This document shows, in pieces, positions 11,306 to 22,804 of a stretch of DNA of 57,750 nt. This stretch comes from Asparagopsis taxiformis (taxonomy: Eukaryota > Rhodophyta > Florideophyceae > Bonnemaisoniales > Bonnemaisoniaceae): the NCBI GenBank assembly GCA_030407315.1, contig JALQPE010001964.1, positions 1 to 57,750 on the forward strand, written 5' to 3'. The position numbers and the translations under genes were made by a program. Under the pieces are notes generated by a model. It worked only from the letters and a program-made list of their open reading frames with translations, made no database searches and was not told the origin of the DNA. How positions within the stretch are numbered: the first letter of the stretch is position 1; the number at the start of each line of letters is the position of its first letter.

Positions 11306-11934
11306 GAAGCTCGTTCGTCATCGTGACTCGTTTCCACCTCGAGTGGTGTTTCGTCAGCGGGAGTCGTCAGGTAGACTCCGCTGCGGCCATTACGCTGGCC
11401 ATGTCGTTCGTTCGCCCACGGGCGGGGGTCACGTCGGTCATTACGAAAGTCGCCGCGGCGCCTGTCGAAGGGCCTTCCCCCGTCACGATTGGGGTTTCGG
11501 AGTATCGTAGGCGGCGTGCCGTACCTCCGCGGGGTCACGTTCCCTCGCTCATCAGGTCGTTCCTGGTGACGCTTGGCCATTCGTTGGCGGAAGTACTCAG
11601 CCTGACGTGGGTTGCTCTTCACGTGGAAGAGGTAGTACTTGTACGCGAAAAAGATCCGTTGATCCGGCGTCAGACGCGGACACGTAAACGTCGAGTGGCC
11701 ATCTTCGCGGCATGACCAACACGACAGCGTCCAGTAATCATTCGGGATTACGGAGTGCGCCAATTGCGTCTGCTCGCTCGTGAGCTTCGGCACGTCCTCG
11801 CATGGACGGTTCAATCGAGCTTCGAGCTCGTCCGGCTTTTCGTTTGCCGTTTTCGTATCGTTGGGCGGCGGCCCGTTCGTGAAGAGGATCGCCTCTAAAT
11901 TCTCGGCAACGTGAGCCGCGGCGAGCGACACCAC
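11245..11934 (-). pseudogene. Gag C-terminal part with CCHC zinc knuckle, copy 2
   Basis: A 229-codon ORF continuing gag in another frame. It carries the zinc knuckle CX2CX4HX4C at 11721-11680, followed by a basic, Arg/Asn/Asp-rich tail (RYGTPPTILRNPNRD, FDRRRGDF) typical of RNA-binding nucleocapsid. It overlaps the main gag ORF by about 40 nt, so a single indel near 11910-11950 probably separates them. Confidence 0.8.
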
Positions 11935-13649
11935 GTCGTCATCATCCCTCGCGGGGACGTTCGGTTACCATCGTGGTAACTGGGCTCGTTAGCCCGTTCA
12001 TTACGTAAGTACGCGGACTCATCGTAGTCCGCGAACTTCCTCGACTCGTGGTCGGAAATAGCCAACGTAGGCTTCACCGGAAACCGCACTTTCGGTTTCG
12101 CGGCTGACGCGACGGCTGCCGTACGTGCACGGAAGGTCGTTCCTTCGGCCGTCGCCAATCGTCTCACAACGGTGAGGTCGTTCCTCTCTCGTTCGGGGAG
12201 TGACCGGAGTCGTTCCGTCACTGCTGCCCGCGTCGAGGGCAGCAACCCCCGTACGTAGTGGTGAACGAGGAGTCGATCCGTAAACACGTAGTTACACGCC
12301 CGCGTGGCGGTGTCGAGTCTATCAGCGTACTGATTCTCGTCCTCGTTAGGACTCTGCGTGATCATCGTGACCTTTTCGTAGGCCTCCTGCAGCACGTCGT
12401 CTTGCAGGTATCGTTTGATCAACGCGTTGATTACGTGAGGCCACGAGAACCTCTTCGTCGGATCAGTCGTGATCACACCAGTCGTACACTGGGAATCGTA
12501 GAACCGTCGGGCGTCCCCTTCCAGGAAGAAGTGCAGCGCACGTACTGCCACTCCCTCGCACACTCCGAGTGTGCTGAACCCATCACGTATTTGGGCGAGG
12601 AATCCGAGTAACGTAATCGGATTCCGGCCGGAGAACGGCTTTAACGTAGGGAAAAGCCCCTCCAGCTCACGTTTGAGCTTATGTACGCTTTGACTCTCGT
12701 TCACGTAGAGATGTTCACGTACATCGTTAAGTCGGTACATGCGGTACGACACCACGTTCGCAAATGCGTCGAGCATTGTCGTGTGCTCTGCCAACGCGTG
12801 GCAAACGGGTCCGAGGGCGTTCCCTGGTAAGCGTACCGCGTCGGCACGTTCGTTTTCGTGGACTCGCGTGTCCGTCGTGCCGAACGTACCCAGCCACGGA
12901 ATGTACGTCTCACGTGGCGGGGGAGCTCTCGTATCGAATTGCGCAGCTCGTGCTGCGTCCGCCGACCGCGCGTGGTCTGGCGTATCGTTAAAACGTAATT
13001 GCCTTCGTGGCGTCTCGTTGGGGTTGGCGATGGCTCGTTGCACTGTCGCCCCCCTTCCGTACGTTGTCGGGGTCGTCGGACCGGGTGTTGGTGGGTATCC
13101 TCCCGGAACGGCCGGGGAGGATTGCGAGTTATAGGCGCGCGAGCCTTCGTAATTCGGATCGCTTCCGCTCGGCGGAGCGGAACGTCCGGCGACGATTTCG
13201 TTGAATACTACGACAAACGAGTCGAGTCTTCCCTCCACGGCGGAGAGGCGGTTTCGTAAGTCTTCGTTTTCCCGTTCGAGGGTCGCTGAGCGTTCACGTA
13301 ACGCACGAGCTTCGCGCTCCGAGACTCCGAGTCTCTGCCTTACGGCTTCGTCGACGGCCGCGTCGCTCGCCCTTTCGATGTGACCTCGAAGGTCTTCGTA
13401 CACTACACGTAGTGCCGTGGGAGTCACGTTCCCTTCGTTGAGCTGACCGCGCGTTGCGGGGTCCATACTCACGGACTCAAACGGGCTTACCGTACGTGGT
13501 AGCTGGCCGATCGCCTCGATATCCGGCGGGATAGATCGATCAGTCGCGAAGATCGCTTCTGCTGACAAGGCCACGTCGGCTTCGGCGTCCGCTGACGTTG
13601 GCAACGGTTGCCTGGTCGACGCGCTGGAATTCGACACAGCGTAATTCAT
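11895..13649 (-). CDS. gag polyprotein (capsid), copy 2
   Basis: The best preserved ORF of the family, 584 codons from ATG at 13649. Residues about 85-140 are rich in Glu/Arg heptads (VSEREARALRERSATLERE), consistent with a coiled coil. A Pro/Gly-rich linker follows, then a retrotransposon-gag-like helical capsid domain around residues 290-470 (FPTLKPFSGRNPITLLGFL, VINALIKRYLQDDVLQEAY, DRLDTATRACNYVF). The nucleocapsid lies in the next, shifted ORF. Copy 1 has the same gene with extra frameshifts. Function: assembly of the cytoplasmic particle in which reverse transcription occurs. Confidence 0.82.
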   Translation of the reverse strand: MNYAVSNSSASTRQPLPTSADAEADVALSAEAIFATDRSIPPDIEAIGQLPRTVSPFESVSMDPATRGQLNEGNVTPTALRVVYEDLRGHIERASDAAVDEAVRQRLGVSEREARALRERSATLERENEDLRNRLSAVEGRLDSFVVVFNEIVAGRSAPPSGSDPNYEGSRAYNSQSSPAVPGGYPPTPGPTTPTTYGRGATVQRAIANPNETPRRQLRFNDTPDHARSADAARAAQFDTRAPPPRETYIPWLGTFGTTDTRVHENERADAVRLPGNALGPVCHALAEHTTMLDAFANVVSYRMYRLNDVREHLYVNESQSVHKLKRELEGLFPTLKPFSGRNPITLLGFLAQIRDGFSTLGVCEGVAVRALHFFLEGDARRFYDSQCTTGVITTDPTKRFSWPHVINALIKRYLQDDVLQEAYEKVTMITQSPNEDENQYADRLDTATRACNYVFTDRLLVHHYVRGLLPSTRAAVTERLRSLPERERNDLTVVRRLATAEGTTFRARTAAVASAAKPKVRFPVKPTLAISDHESRKFADYDESAYLRNERANEPSYHDGNRTSPRGMMTTWCRSPRLTLPRI

Positions 13650-14411
13650 AGACCGTCGTCTGTAGCACGTAGCTTTTCGTTAACGTAAAAGAGCTCAACC
13701 TCGTTGGTTGTCGTTATGCTCGTAGCAACTTCTAGGTCGGAAGACCAGTGTGGAACAACGTTAGTTCTAGAAGTAGCTGGTACGAGCCAGTGGACACGCT
13801 GTCCTTACGAAACGAAACGAGCAGTCCACCCGCTGGTGTTTGACTGTATTGGTAGGTAGAAAGGTAGAGTAGAGGGTTAGCGAGTAGACACGAGCGTCAC
13901 GACGCAACAATCCACGCGAGGATTACGTTCAATAAACGAGGTGGCACGTCACCGGAGGCGCTCTCGACCAAGCCCGTAGGCACTACACGCAATCAGCCTT
14001 ACGTGCGGCGATGGGTAGGGAGTACGCAGCTCGACGGAGACGAAGCCTCGTTAGGCAAACCGTAAACGTAAACGTAGAAGTCAGTCGTAGACTAGAGCCG
14101 TCGCTCGATCGTTATCTTGTCCCCTTTCCCTCCCGGCACGATGCCAATACCGATATAGCCACGATGGCATCGCTTTACAGTGTAAACACTGCTCGTAACG
14201 TCCCCGAATGGGAAAGGACCTTGTGGGTCACACGTAGGGACCCGTTGGTCCGTTGGCCGTTGCCAATACGTTCGTTGCACACGTGTGCCGACTGCGCGCG
14301 CGCATGCGCCAGCAATGTTCGTGCATTGCTGTCATCGCTCGGGTCCGCGGAAATTCGTAATTCCGCGGAAATCGTAATTATTCGCAATTTCGGAATTGCC
14401 ACGTATACTAC
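13650..14411 (-). repeat. 5' LTR plus leader, copy 2
   Basis: Minus-strand LTR start TGTAGTATACG at 14411, with the TG expected of an LTR. Same sequence as 7943-8702. The boundary with the leader is not resolved. A palindrome around CCGCGGAAATTCG lies at about 14346-14369. The duplication on the other side of copy 2 cannot be seen because the other end is missing. Confidence 0.55.
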
Positions 14412-14724
14412 AGATCGCTATTAAAAACTCACCAAGACGGTGTCACTGAAATCAATCAATGCGTTCACTGTTGCCAAAGTGTTTTGCAACAGTTGGGTGT
14501 TCTCATACGGCCCCTCTGTGTACCTACTCTCTGACAACGGCGGACAGTTTACTTCCAAATACTTTGCCACTATCTGTGAAAATCTCGGCATTCGTAACCT
14601 TTACACTTCTGCTTACCATCCCGAAACAAACGGCCAAGCGGAGCGATTTAATCACACAATACTATCCGCCCTTCGACGATACGTTTGCGAGGATGCCACC
14701 GATTGGGACCAATTTAGTGATGCA

Positions 14725-15516
14725 TGTGGTGCAATTTATGCCGCTAACGCGAACGCGGGTTGAAGCGATATCGACGAGATGAGTCCGCGTGCATCCGCGC
14801 TGAGTTAGTTAGTAAGCGAGCGTACGCGTGGCGAGCCGATTACGTGTCACGGTGCACCTGCGCGAACGCGTGCGACTGCGAGCCCGGCGCCACGTGTAGC
14901 GATTTCTACGAATTTTCCTTTATTTCCCCTTTTTGGGTTTTTGATGACGAAAGTCTTTTTCCCAAATATTTTCCTTTTTGCGTGCGAGCGAGCGGCCGCC
15001 GGCCGGCCGAGTAAGGACAGTCTGTCCTTTAGTAGTTAGCTATTAATAGTCGTTCAGCTTCGCACCTTGCCAATAAACAGCCAGCATCTTCGCAGCTACG
15101 AGTTAAGTGTTTAGCGAATCGCGAGGACCGATTGCGTTACAACGTTGCGTGCGGGTTGCTCACGATCGCCGACGTTCGCGTGCGCGCTGCGCATAAACCG
15201 ATCGTCGAACCGCGTCGCACCGCCATAGCGCGCGTTGCGTCGCACGCCACTAGGCCAGGGATTTACGACCCCTGTGTGGATCGCGTTGTGTTCGAGTTTA
15301 CTCGGTGATCTCCCCCTGAGATCACGGCTTGCGCCGGCCCGCGAATCCCGTGTTGCGATCGTTCCCTACGCGTTCCGCCGTTGTACCACCCGATCGCCAC
15401 CGCGACCGAGCGACGCGCGAAACGCAAGTTCAACCAGCGCGATCCGGTTCACCTCGCCCTGACACGGTTGCAATTCTAGAACTCCCTTAGCGATCGCCAC
15501 CCCGGCTGGTCCTACA
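14725..15516 (+). mobile_element. Solo LTR A (792 bp) with ATGCA target duplication
   Basis: Begins TGTGGTGCAATTTA and ends GGCTGGTCCTACA, i.e. TG...CA LTR ends. It is flanked by the 5-bp direct repeat ATGCA at 14720-14724 and 15517-15521. A second, diverged copy lies inverted at 17248-18052. No internal element sequence is present, so this is a solo LTR left by LTR-LTR recombination. The LTR body contains GGCCGGCC-type palindromic GC-rich sequence and an A/T-rich run around 14905-14975. Confidence 0.92.
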
Positions 15517-15524
15517 ATGCAGTC

Positions 15525-15917
15525 ATGTACGGATATAACTGTCAAGTCCATCGAATCACTGGAGTAGCGCCGTTCGAATTAGTACTGTCACGACCACCAG
15601 GTCATTTGTCTCTTGAAAATACTCCTTCTCTCACTGAGAATCTATGCAAGAAACAGTACCGGCACAGGTTCCAAACGCGTCTGCGTAAATTAATAGAGAA
15701 GTCAAGCAAGAAGATACAGAAGGCACAAGGTCGTTACAAGGCCAATTTTGACAGGAGAATACGGCCGCCTACAGAGGATATTAAATCTGGTCACTACGTT
15801 TATTTAGGCAGTGAAACTGCTGGCGATGGTGTCAAACAAATGTTAACTAGCCCGGTTTCCGGCCCGTTCAAGGTTCTAAAGAGCAATTCGAACACAATCG
15901 TCATTCTAACTGACTAG
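15525..15917 (+). pseudogene. Integrase C-terminal domain of the second chromovirus
   Basis: 130-codon ORF continuing the integrase after solo LTR A: VAPFELVLSRPPGHLSLE is the conserved gypsy PFxLVLSRPP motif. It is followed by a basic KKIQKAQGRYKANFDRRIRPP segment and the SH3-like GHYVYLGSETAGDG ... GPFKVLKSNSNTIVI module. It stops at 15917, and the chromodomain lies about 280 bp further on in broken frame. The fragment cannot act without the catalytic core upstream. Confidence 0.85.
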
Positions 15918-16884
15918 GGGCTGGAGGATACTGTTTACTTGGATCGTGTGGTGTCAGCACCACAATCACTTTAAAGCCCACACAGGCAGTCCCAAACCTC
16001 ACGAAACAGTACTCAAGATAATACTCAAGATGACGTTCAGTCCCCTTCATCCGACGGAATTATTGAGTCCCGCTCTAAACAAAATAATCCCTCGCGCTTA
16101 CCATGTATAGAAGAGAACAACGAATCTTTACATCACGAAGCACGAGAGGAGGATGCGGAAAGGGAGTATACCATACGGCAATAAGTCTATGATCACACAG
16201 CTGAAAATAAGTTCCGCGTAAGATGGGAAGGGTATGACACGAAAGAAGACACTTGGGAGCCCCCGAACACATTCCCTAATTTTACATCCGGCGATTTTTC
16301 CGCAAACGCAAGAAATTCATACAGAAGAAAGTCGTTGACGCACTATCGGCACATATCAGAAATGAACTATCTGGGCCGCCACACCTTACTAATACAACAG
16401 CGGAAGTGGCTCTTGTGCAAAGCAACTCTCGACAAACAGGAAGAGGATGCAATATTTCCAGTTTGGGGCGTAGAAAGGCGACATCCGGGTAAGTCTACGG
16501 GTATACCGATGCATCTCCGATGCATCTCGCACCCTCTGGCTGGGGAAGGAGGCTTCTGCGGCCGTTGCGTTCATGCCTGTGATCAACGCATCGAAAATTG
16601 CGACTACATACAAGTCGATGTCTCGGGAATTATGAGCCTTGCCACGGTGCGCGACGCGCCGTTTATCTTTGAATTATGGGCTCAAAGATTCGAGCCTGTC
16701 ATTGGCTGATCGCGTAATTTTATCAAAATGTGTCTAGACCGCGCGAACGATTGAAATTGCAACTTGCACTTCCCCATCCAGATCCCCAACGATAATCGCT
16801 CTCACTCGCGATTCTATTGATCCTCGCGCTCTTGTCATCGTTCTATTACGATCATACTTCCTATGTCGGATGACATTTCGCAAT

Positions 16885-18541
16885 CTAGGGACAGTTTCGA
16901 CGCGCACACTCGAACCATAACGGACACGAAGATGAATGGCATCTTGAAATCTGCGATGGCTTCGTTGAATCAGATTGCACCGCTTGTTGATGTTGTGCAC
17001 AATCTTTTTCATTGATCCCCATACCCTCATTCATCTTCAATTTGCTCAGATCATCCAACTTCGCACCAGCCGCACGCCCCCTCAACGGTACCACAAGGTG
17101 CCCATCAACGTACAATCTCCATGCTTGGTTCTTATCTACTGCAACACCCAATCGATTGAATCTGGTTCCATTAACCGCATCCCCCAAGCCGCATGCGGAA
17201 AAAACTAACTGCAGTTAGAACTCTACGCCAACATGGACATTGGTCTGTGTAGGACCAGCCGGGATGGCGGTCACTAAGAGAGTTCTAGAATCGCTTGCCT
17301 GTCAGGGCGTGTTGAACCGTAACGCGCTCGTGAACTTGCGTTTCGCACGTCGCTCGGTCGCGGAGGCGATCGGGTGGTACAACGGCGGAACGCGCAGGGT
17401 CGATCGCAACACGGGATTCGCGGGCCGGCGCAAGCCGTGATCTCAGGGTGAGATCACCGAGTAAACTCGAGCTCAGCACGATCCACGCAGGGGTCGTAAA
17501 TCCCTGGCCTAGCGGTAGGCGACGCAACGCGCGGTCTCGCGGTGCGACGCAATTCGACGGTCGGTAAACGCGGCGCGCGCGCACGTACGTCGGCGATCGT
17601 GAGCAATCCGCACGCAACGTCGTTACGCAATCGGTCCACGCGACGCGCTCAACGCTTAAATCGTAGCTGCGAAAGTGCTGACTGTTTATTGGTAGGGTGC
17701 GAAGCCATGCGACCACTAATAGCTAACTTACTTGGGACAGGCTGTCCTTGTGTGGCCGGCCGGCGGCGGCCGCACGCTCGCACGCAAAAAGGGAAATATT
17801 TTGGGAAAAGACTTTCGTCATAAAAAACCCAAAAAAGGGAAATAAAGGGAAATTCGCGGAAATCGCTACACGTGGCGCGGCTCGCGTTTCGTGGCAACGT
17901 ACGCGCGCACGCGCTCGCTTTGACGCTCCGTGACACGTAATCAAGGCACCACGCGTACGCTCGCTTACTAAACTAGCTCAACGGATGCTTGCGGACTAAC
18001 GTAAACGCGCGCGCTCGCATCGGTTCCATCGACCAACTTAAATTGCACCACAGTCTGGATCCGTTTCCGTACGCGGCCACAATGACCATGTGTGAATCCA
18101 TGTACCGGAGGGAGCCTGTGGTAACCCTGAGCGTCGCACCAGAGGCGAGAAATCTCGCACATTTGTCATCCCCCTAGTCATTGTCGCCTTCATCACCTTC
18201 TTATTCTGCCAGATGCGCGATGGCTCTCGTCGGATTAAAATCATATCGAGCATTTTCGCGCGCAATGAAACAGCCTGGAGCAACGTCTTTGCTTTCACCT
18301 TCTCAGACAGACCGCTGGGAGCTATCGCCGAATTCATCGATAACTCTAGCATCATCGTCTCCTTGAATGCTTTCGTAAAAGCACCAGCACCATTGGGCAG
18401 CTTATCCGCCCACATCACAGATCCAATATAATAATTTGAAACAAGCTTGTCATCGAGGCGCTCTCGAATTTCAAGGGCAATCGCCAGCGAACGCCACGCC
18501 ATAGCTGCACATGTGCCTGGTTGTTCCACGGGCGCCCGCAC
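16885..18541 (-). pseudogene. Unknown gene interrupted by solo LTR B
   Basis: Two minus-strand open stretches lie on either side of solo LTR B: 18541-18058 (about 160 codons, e.g. WRSLAIALEIRERLDDKLV, VMWADKLPNGAGAFTKAF) and 17187-16885 (e.g. FNRLGVAVDKNQAWRLYVDG). The composition looks coding, unlike flanking DNA. After virtual removal of the LTR the frames do not join cleanly (an in-frame stop and one shift), so the gene is decayed beyond the insertion. I do not recognise the family. An intron in the joining segment cannot be excluded. Confidence 0.4.
17248..18052 (-). mobile_element. Solo LTR B (805 bp, inverted copy) with GTCTG target duplication
   Basis: Reverse-complement homologue of solo LTR A: on the minus strand it runs from TGTGGTGCAATTTA (18052) to GGCTGGTCCTACA (17248). 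The flanking 5-bp direct repeat is GTCTG at 17243-17247 and 18053-18057. It differs from copy A by many substitutions and small indels, so the insertions are not recent, or the two came from different parents. Confidence 0.92.
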
Positions 18542-18544
18542 TGA

Positions 18545-18853
18545 GTGACTACCGATGCGGAGAGCGTTTCGGATAGTTTAGAGCCGCTTCTTATGTTGCA
18601 GATGCGCGGTGTGCAGCACCCCTGCCTTGTTGGAAATCATGGTATGGCTGGCGACTTGCAGACGTCATTCTTTATCGTTACGTCGCCGCCGCGAACGACA
18701 GGCTATGGCGACCCCGAGACGGAGGGTCGCGTTGTCTGGAATGCTCTCGACAAGCTGTTTGCAGGTGCGTCTCTCTTCGTGAGGCGTTTTCAACGCGCGG
18801 TCAATCTCGCCGTTGGGACTTGTGGGAGTACGGGATTGTTCTACAGCAGGTAG
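18545..18853 (+). other. Unrecognised open stretch and empty flank
   Basis: A 102-codon plus-strand ORF (MTTDAESVSDSLEPLL...) without any motif I recognise. It starts just beyond the broken unknown gene on the other strand and may be chance. The sequence from 18860 to 19900 beyond it holds only short ORFs. One at 19118-19615 has a CPSCQF...CQACQ cysteine cluster but no clear family. Confidence 0.2.
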
Positions 18854-19936
18854 GCTTCGGCATCGTCTTCTTAGATGTTCTCTCGGGCGCAGTTGAGTTC
18901 TGCGACGTTGTAGTTGGGGTGGGCTCCAATCAACGAAAGTAGGTGTTGAGAGGCATGGGCATCGATTGAAAATTTGGCGCGAGTTAAGCTATTTATCAGC
19001 CCCTGAACAACATTTTTTATGTTGCGGTCAACGGTCAAAGGCATCCTTTGAAGTTGTATCCAGTTATCGAATTGTCACTCATATAATGACTTACCCAGTT
19101 GCATTCAAAATGATCATTTGCGCCGCATCGATGCGGCGCCACGAGCGAGTGAGAATCCGTCCAGAAGGACAGTTGGATACAACCACATGATGCGCACGAT
19201 ATCATCCAATCTGACGATATGCACATTAATTATATGTGCGTGGTCAGAGCCTACTTTACATGCTCGGAAACTGATGCACATACTTGTTTTCAACCACCTG
19301 CACAGTCTAGTCCCTCCGGAAAAGCTGAGAGGTTTTTGCTGTCCGTCTTGCCAATTCAATTGGCTTGTCCGCAAATTTCATGATGCGCACGGACGAGTTT
19401 CATCCTACTGTCAGGCATGTCAATCACTTGCAAATATTCTTGTACATATGAATATTCTTTCCGCCGCTTGCGTTGACTTAAACCAGAGGAAGGTTTCCTG
19501 CGTTCTGAGTAACATTTACAACACATGGAGTCAGAATGACCTTCATTGTTGCAATGACGCTCAAGGACCCCTTTGGGTTCGATATTCAGGATATGAAATC
19601 GAACACATTGGCTAGCCAAGCCGCGTTGAACATTATGGACGCCTTTTGTCTTCATGAACGCAGACCTTTCGAACTCATCAGATCACCCATAATATTACCA
19701 ATGGTTGGAAACTGAAGGTGAACCCTAAGAACCAAACACTACAAAGAAACTAAGTATTCTACGTAAACTCGTCGCCCGTAGAGCTATTTCAAATATGTGT
19801 CGTGGAAAAAAACCACCCCGACACCATGTACCGTCTCGCATGCATATTCTAATCAAGAAGAAAACTTGTCCCCAATTATCTCACGTGTGCAGCTCATCTG
19901 TACGACAGCTACCTCAGTATGACCCACTTTGTCGAC

Positions 19937-20390
19937 ACTATGTATGGCCTCGCTGCTATACTTGCAACTGGAGCTCAAGGGGCTGCTACGGATACTCGAC
20001 GAGCGAAGCGATTATATCATTTTCAGTGTTGATACTGAAAACAACAGTCAAGCCATATTCGACCTGGCGAAAATTCTCGTTGCCGGAAAGCATTGTGTTG
20101 AGAAAGATATCCCTCGAGCACTGCGATTATTTGAGAGACATGGCGCAATGACCTCTCGAATGGTGTGAACAATTGATCCTACAGACTGCCTTTCGTATGG
20201 GACTGGTGGCGCTGGGAAGGACAATCACAAGCAGTGTATCTGCTCTAGACTGTTATAGATGTACGGGGCGACGCGACAGTTATTGCTTCTCTTGAAGAGA
20301 TTTTGTCCATAGGCTCTCATGATGTTCCGAAAGACTTGTATTCTGCAGTTTTGTTGATCAAGAACTCGCTAGAGAAGGAGTTTGTCAATC
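19937..20390 (+). pseudogene. Sel1-like repeat protein remnant
   Basis: Three segments match the Sel1-like repeat pattern (LA-x-G-x-KD-x-A-x-LY). About 19941-20020 reads YGLAAILATGAQGAATDTRR followed by AKRLY. 20049-20144 reads AIFDLAKILVAGKHCVEKD followed by IPRALRLFERHG. About 20275-20385 reads GSHDVPKDLYSAVLLIKNS. They lie in different frames with stops between, so the gene is broken. Sel1 repeats form alpha-solenoids for protein-protein contacts. More degenerate repeats may follow to about 21.3 kb. The 20.4-22.8 kb stretch otherwise shows nothing I can name. Confidence 0.45.
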
Positions 20391-22804
20391 ACAAAATGTA
20401 CAAACTCATCAGGAGCATTGCTTTTGACAAGTTGACTGTCCCAAGGAACTAAACAATTTCGTTGACGTGATGTCTTAGGTATTGCAGTTGAATGCATCCT
20501 AGCGAGGTGCTGATTCTTCTTGCTGAAATTCTTGCGACGAACGCACCGCATTTTCCCAGAGACGATGAGTGTGTAGGATGAAGGTGCTGAAGTATATCAA
20601 ATCATACAGTTAGAATGATACCAACGTGAATTTGTTCAACTTCTGGGCGCCGGTGATACGTAGCGCGGTGAAGATCGCGTATGGAAAATCCGATTTCGGC
20701 AGCGACGACCGATTCTGATGCACCATTACTAAACCTATGCAGGATTGAGAGATTTTGTATACGGCATTTAAAATGGAACAAGATCTGGACCTGCAAGTAT
20801 AGTGCATAAGTCAAGTTACAGTGACGAGTTCAACCACACCACTGCATTAACAACGCCAAGAATAGCACTCTCTGAAGAATTTCTTCCACTGTTTGGTAAT
20901 CTCCTCGCAATTGACAAGAGGTACTTTCCGTCTGTCTCATGAGTTGATCAAATTTCCGTCACGCTATGACGAGATGACAAGCTATGAATACGGAGCGTCT
21001 CTCTTGCAATATTTGCTAATGGAATTTAGATCGCTGCAATTGAGATGACACAGGAATATGATAGAGTCATTCTGGCACAAAACGATAAGGAGAGAATTGT
21101 CGCCCACTTATTGCAGATCCCTTTGTTAAAGAGGGGCAAGCTGCTAGAGGTTGATCTGTCTCATTAAGAGGGAAAAATTTCAATCGAAGATTACCTGGTT
21201 TGGCGAAGCAGCAGAAATCCCTGGAGGTATTGTCTTCAGGTTGTTGAGGCATACATGCTGCCACTCGATACATTGTGCAGAAGTGAAGCTTTGTTCCAGC
21301 TCAATAGAGGCAGAAACCAGCCGCAGCTTTACAGTCCTCTATGATGCGACGGATAAACAGAATCGAGGATCTTATCAGTACGATGGAAGGAATCAAAAGG
21401 TTCCTAATATCAGCAGTTATACAAAGCATCAAAGGTTGTTTACGATACTCTGGTTACTTTTACTACGACTAGGGCTGACACAGAGAACTGGGTTCTATAC
21501 TATCCTGTGGGCTCCGTTGATTTCATAGGGCGTTCTCACTTTGGAAAACCCTGGCTTCCAGTGGATCCGCCCCCGTTATGGTCCGGTCTAAGCCCCCTTC
21601 TCTCCCTTTCCACATTGATTTGGAGTACAATCTTTGTATTAGAGCTCATCCGGTCTACGCTCTACACTTAATTCCACTCTCAAGACTTTCGCACATTTGT
21701 CCGCATCGACAAACGTACTCACAGGGCCAGGGGCCCGCTCATTTGTTTCGTTGGCGTCGTTGTGTGTTTGTGTTTATTGTACATCATTGATACTTATATT
21801 CAGTGAATTCCTACTCATCGCTATATCTTTCACTTCATTTTTGGAATCACCCACCAAAATGACTTGTATAAGGCTCGGTTGAAGAACTACAGGACGAGTG
21901 GATGAACAAATTTGATATTATCTCGTCCCAGGACGCAAATTAACACTCCAATTGCCTACGGCAATTAGTAGCCGAGGCGTTCCGCGCATTGAAAACTGGT
22001 GGTAATTTGGTGTTTATAGATATTATGGGGAGCGTAATAGCGTCAGTAGAGAGATCGGGAATCATCAAGTTGTGGATTCAATGGATCAGAAATGGCTAAT
22101 AACGGCAATACAAAAGTACAGTGCCGATAACTCCGTTGGTCGCAAAATGGCTTTCTGCGGATCGATGTGCTGAAATAGACTGGAATGGACAAAACGGTTC
22201 CAGCTTCAAGACTTTAGCGGCTGGTAGAAAATGGTTAGAATGTATTTAAGCATAGTATTATGTATAGACTGCAGAAGGAGGTCGAAAAACAAAGAGAAAT
22301 ACTAGCACAACCAACTAAACATAGCAATTCTGCTTACAATCTGGAGACAGAGCGGCCAATGCTGCAACCCGAAGACTACAAATCTGTAGATCCCGGAAAC
22401 GCGTCGCACAAGCCGTTGCATCACAGTGGATAACACTACGGGAATCAGTAACCCCATTGAACAGCCAGCCGGACCTCGGAATGCTTGTCAAATTGCGGCT
22501 ACTGCGCATCTCGAGACGACCACTCCTCACCCTACCTTGGCGTGACTGTAACGAAGAGAGATACACTATCAATCACTAACACATTTTCATACTGGTGTTT
22601 TGACACAAGTACTGTCTGCGATTCAAGGGAGGGTTCGGTATTGACGACTATGGGCGCGAGCTGTCCGCAGTGGGATTCAAGCAGCTACGCAAACAGGATC
22701 TAACGTCGCAGCTCATTCCGAATTACCGGTGGGTGCCCGGCAGAAGCAAAAGCTAGCGCAGTCTGCAGGATCGGTGTTCAGACGAGTTTATCGACGGGTA
22801 TCGC

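Larger units (their letters stand above)
8707..14411 (-). mobile_element. Ty3/gypsy chromovirus, copy 2 (3'-truncated)
   Basis: Second copy of the same family, highly similar to copy 1. It runs on the minus strand from the LTR start at 14411 (TGTAGTATACG) through gag, protease and RT. It stops abruptly at about 8707 inside RNase H, where the sequence equals copy 1 near 3016. The rest of pol is replaced by the LTR end of copy 1. Either copy 1 inserted into copy 2 (its other half then lies left of the window) or the assembly joined two copies. On the right, 14412 onward resumes in the middle of another element's integrase, so copy 2 itself inserted into that integrase. Confidence 0.88.
14412..16290 (+). 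mobile_element. Second chromovirus family: integrase and chromodomain fragment
   Basis: Plus-strand remains of a different gypsy element. The integrase core starts at the junction with copy 2 (TDR.. at 14410) and contains VYLLSDNGGQFTSKYF (second catalytic Asp), TSAYHPETNGQAERFN (catalytic Glu region) and DWDQFSDA. A solo LTR (14725-15516) interrupts it. Removing that LTR and one ATGCA copy joins QFSDA directly to VMYGYNCQ in frame. The C-terminal integrase continues to a stop at 15917. After a gap, 16200-16270 reads FRVRWEGYDTKEDTWEPP, a chromodomain. Upstream gag, PR and RT are absent. Confidence 0.88.

Noticed and set aside
13740..13830. Primer-binding-site candidates (TGGTCTTCCGACC, TGGCTCGTACCAG)
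   Set aside because: Neither matches a tRNA 3' end with a plausible T-arm, so no PBS is called.
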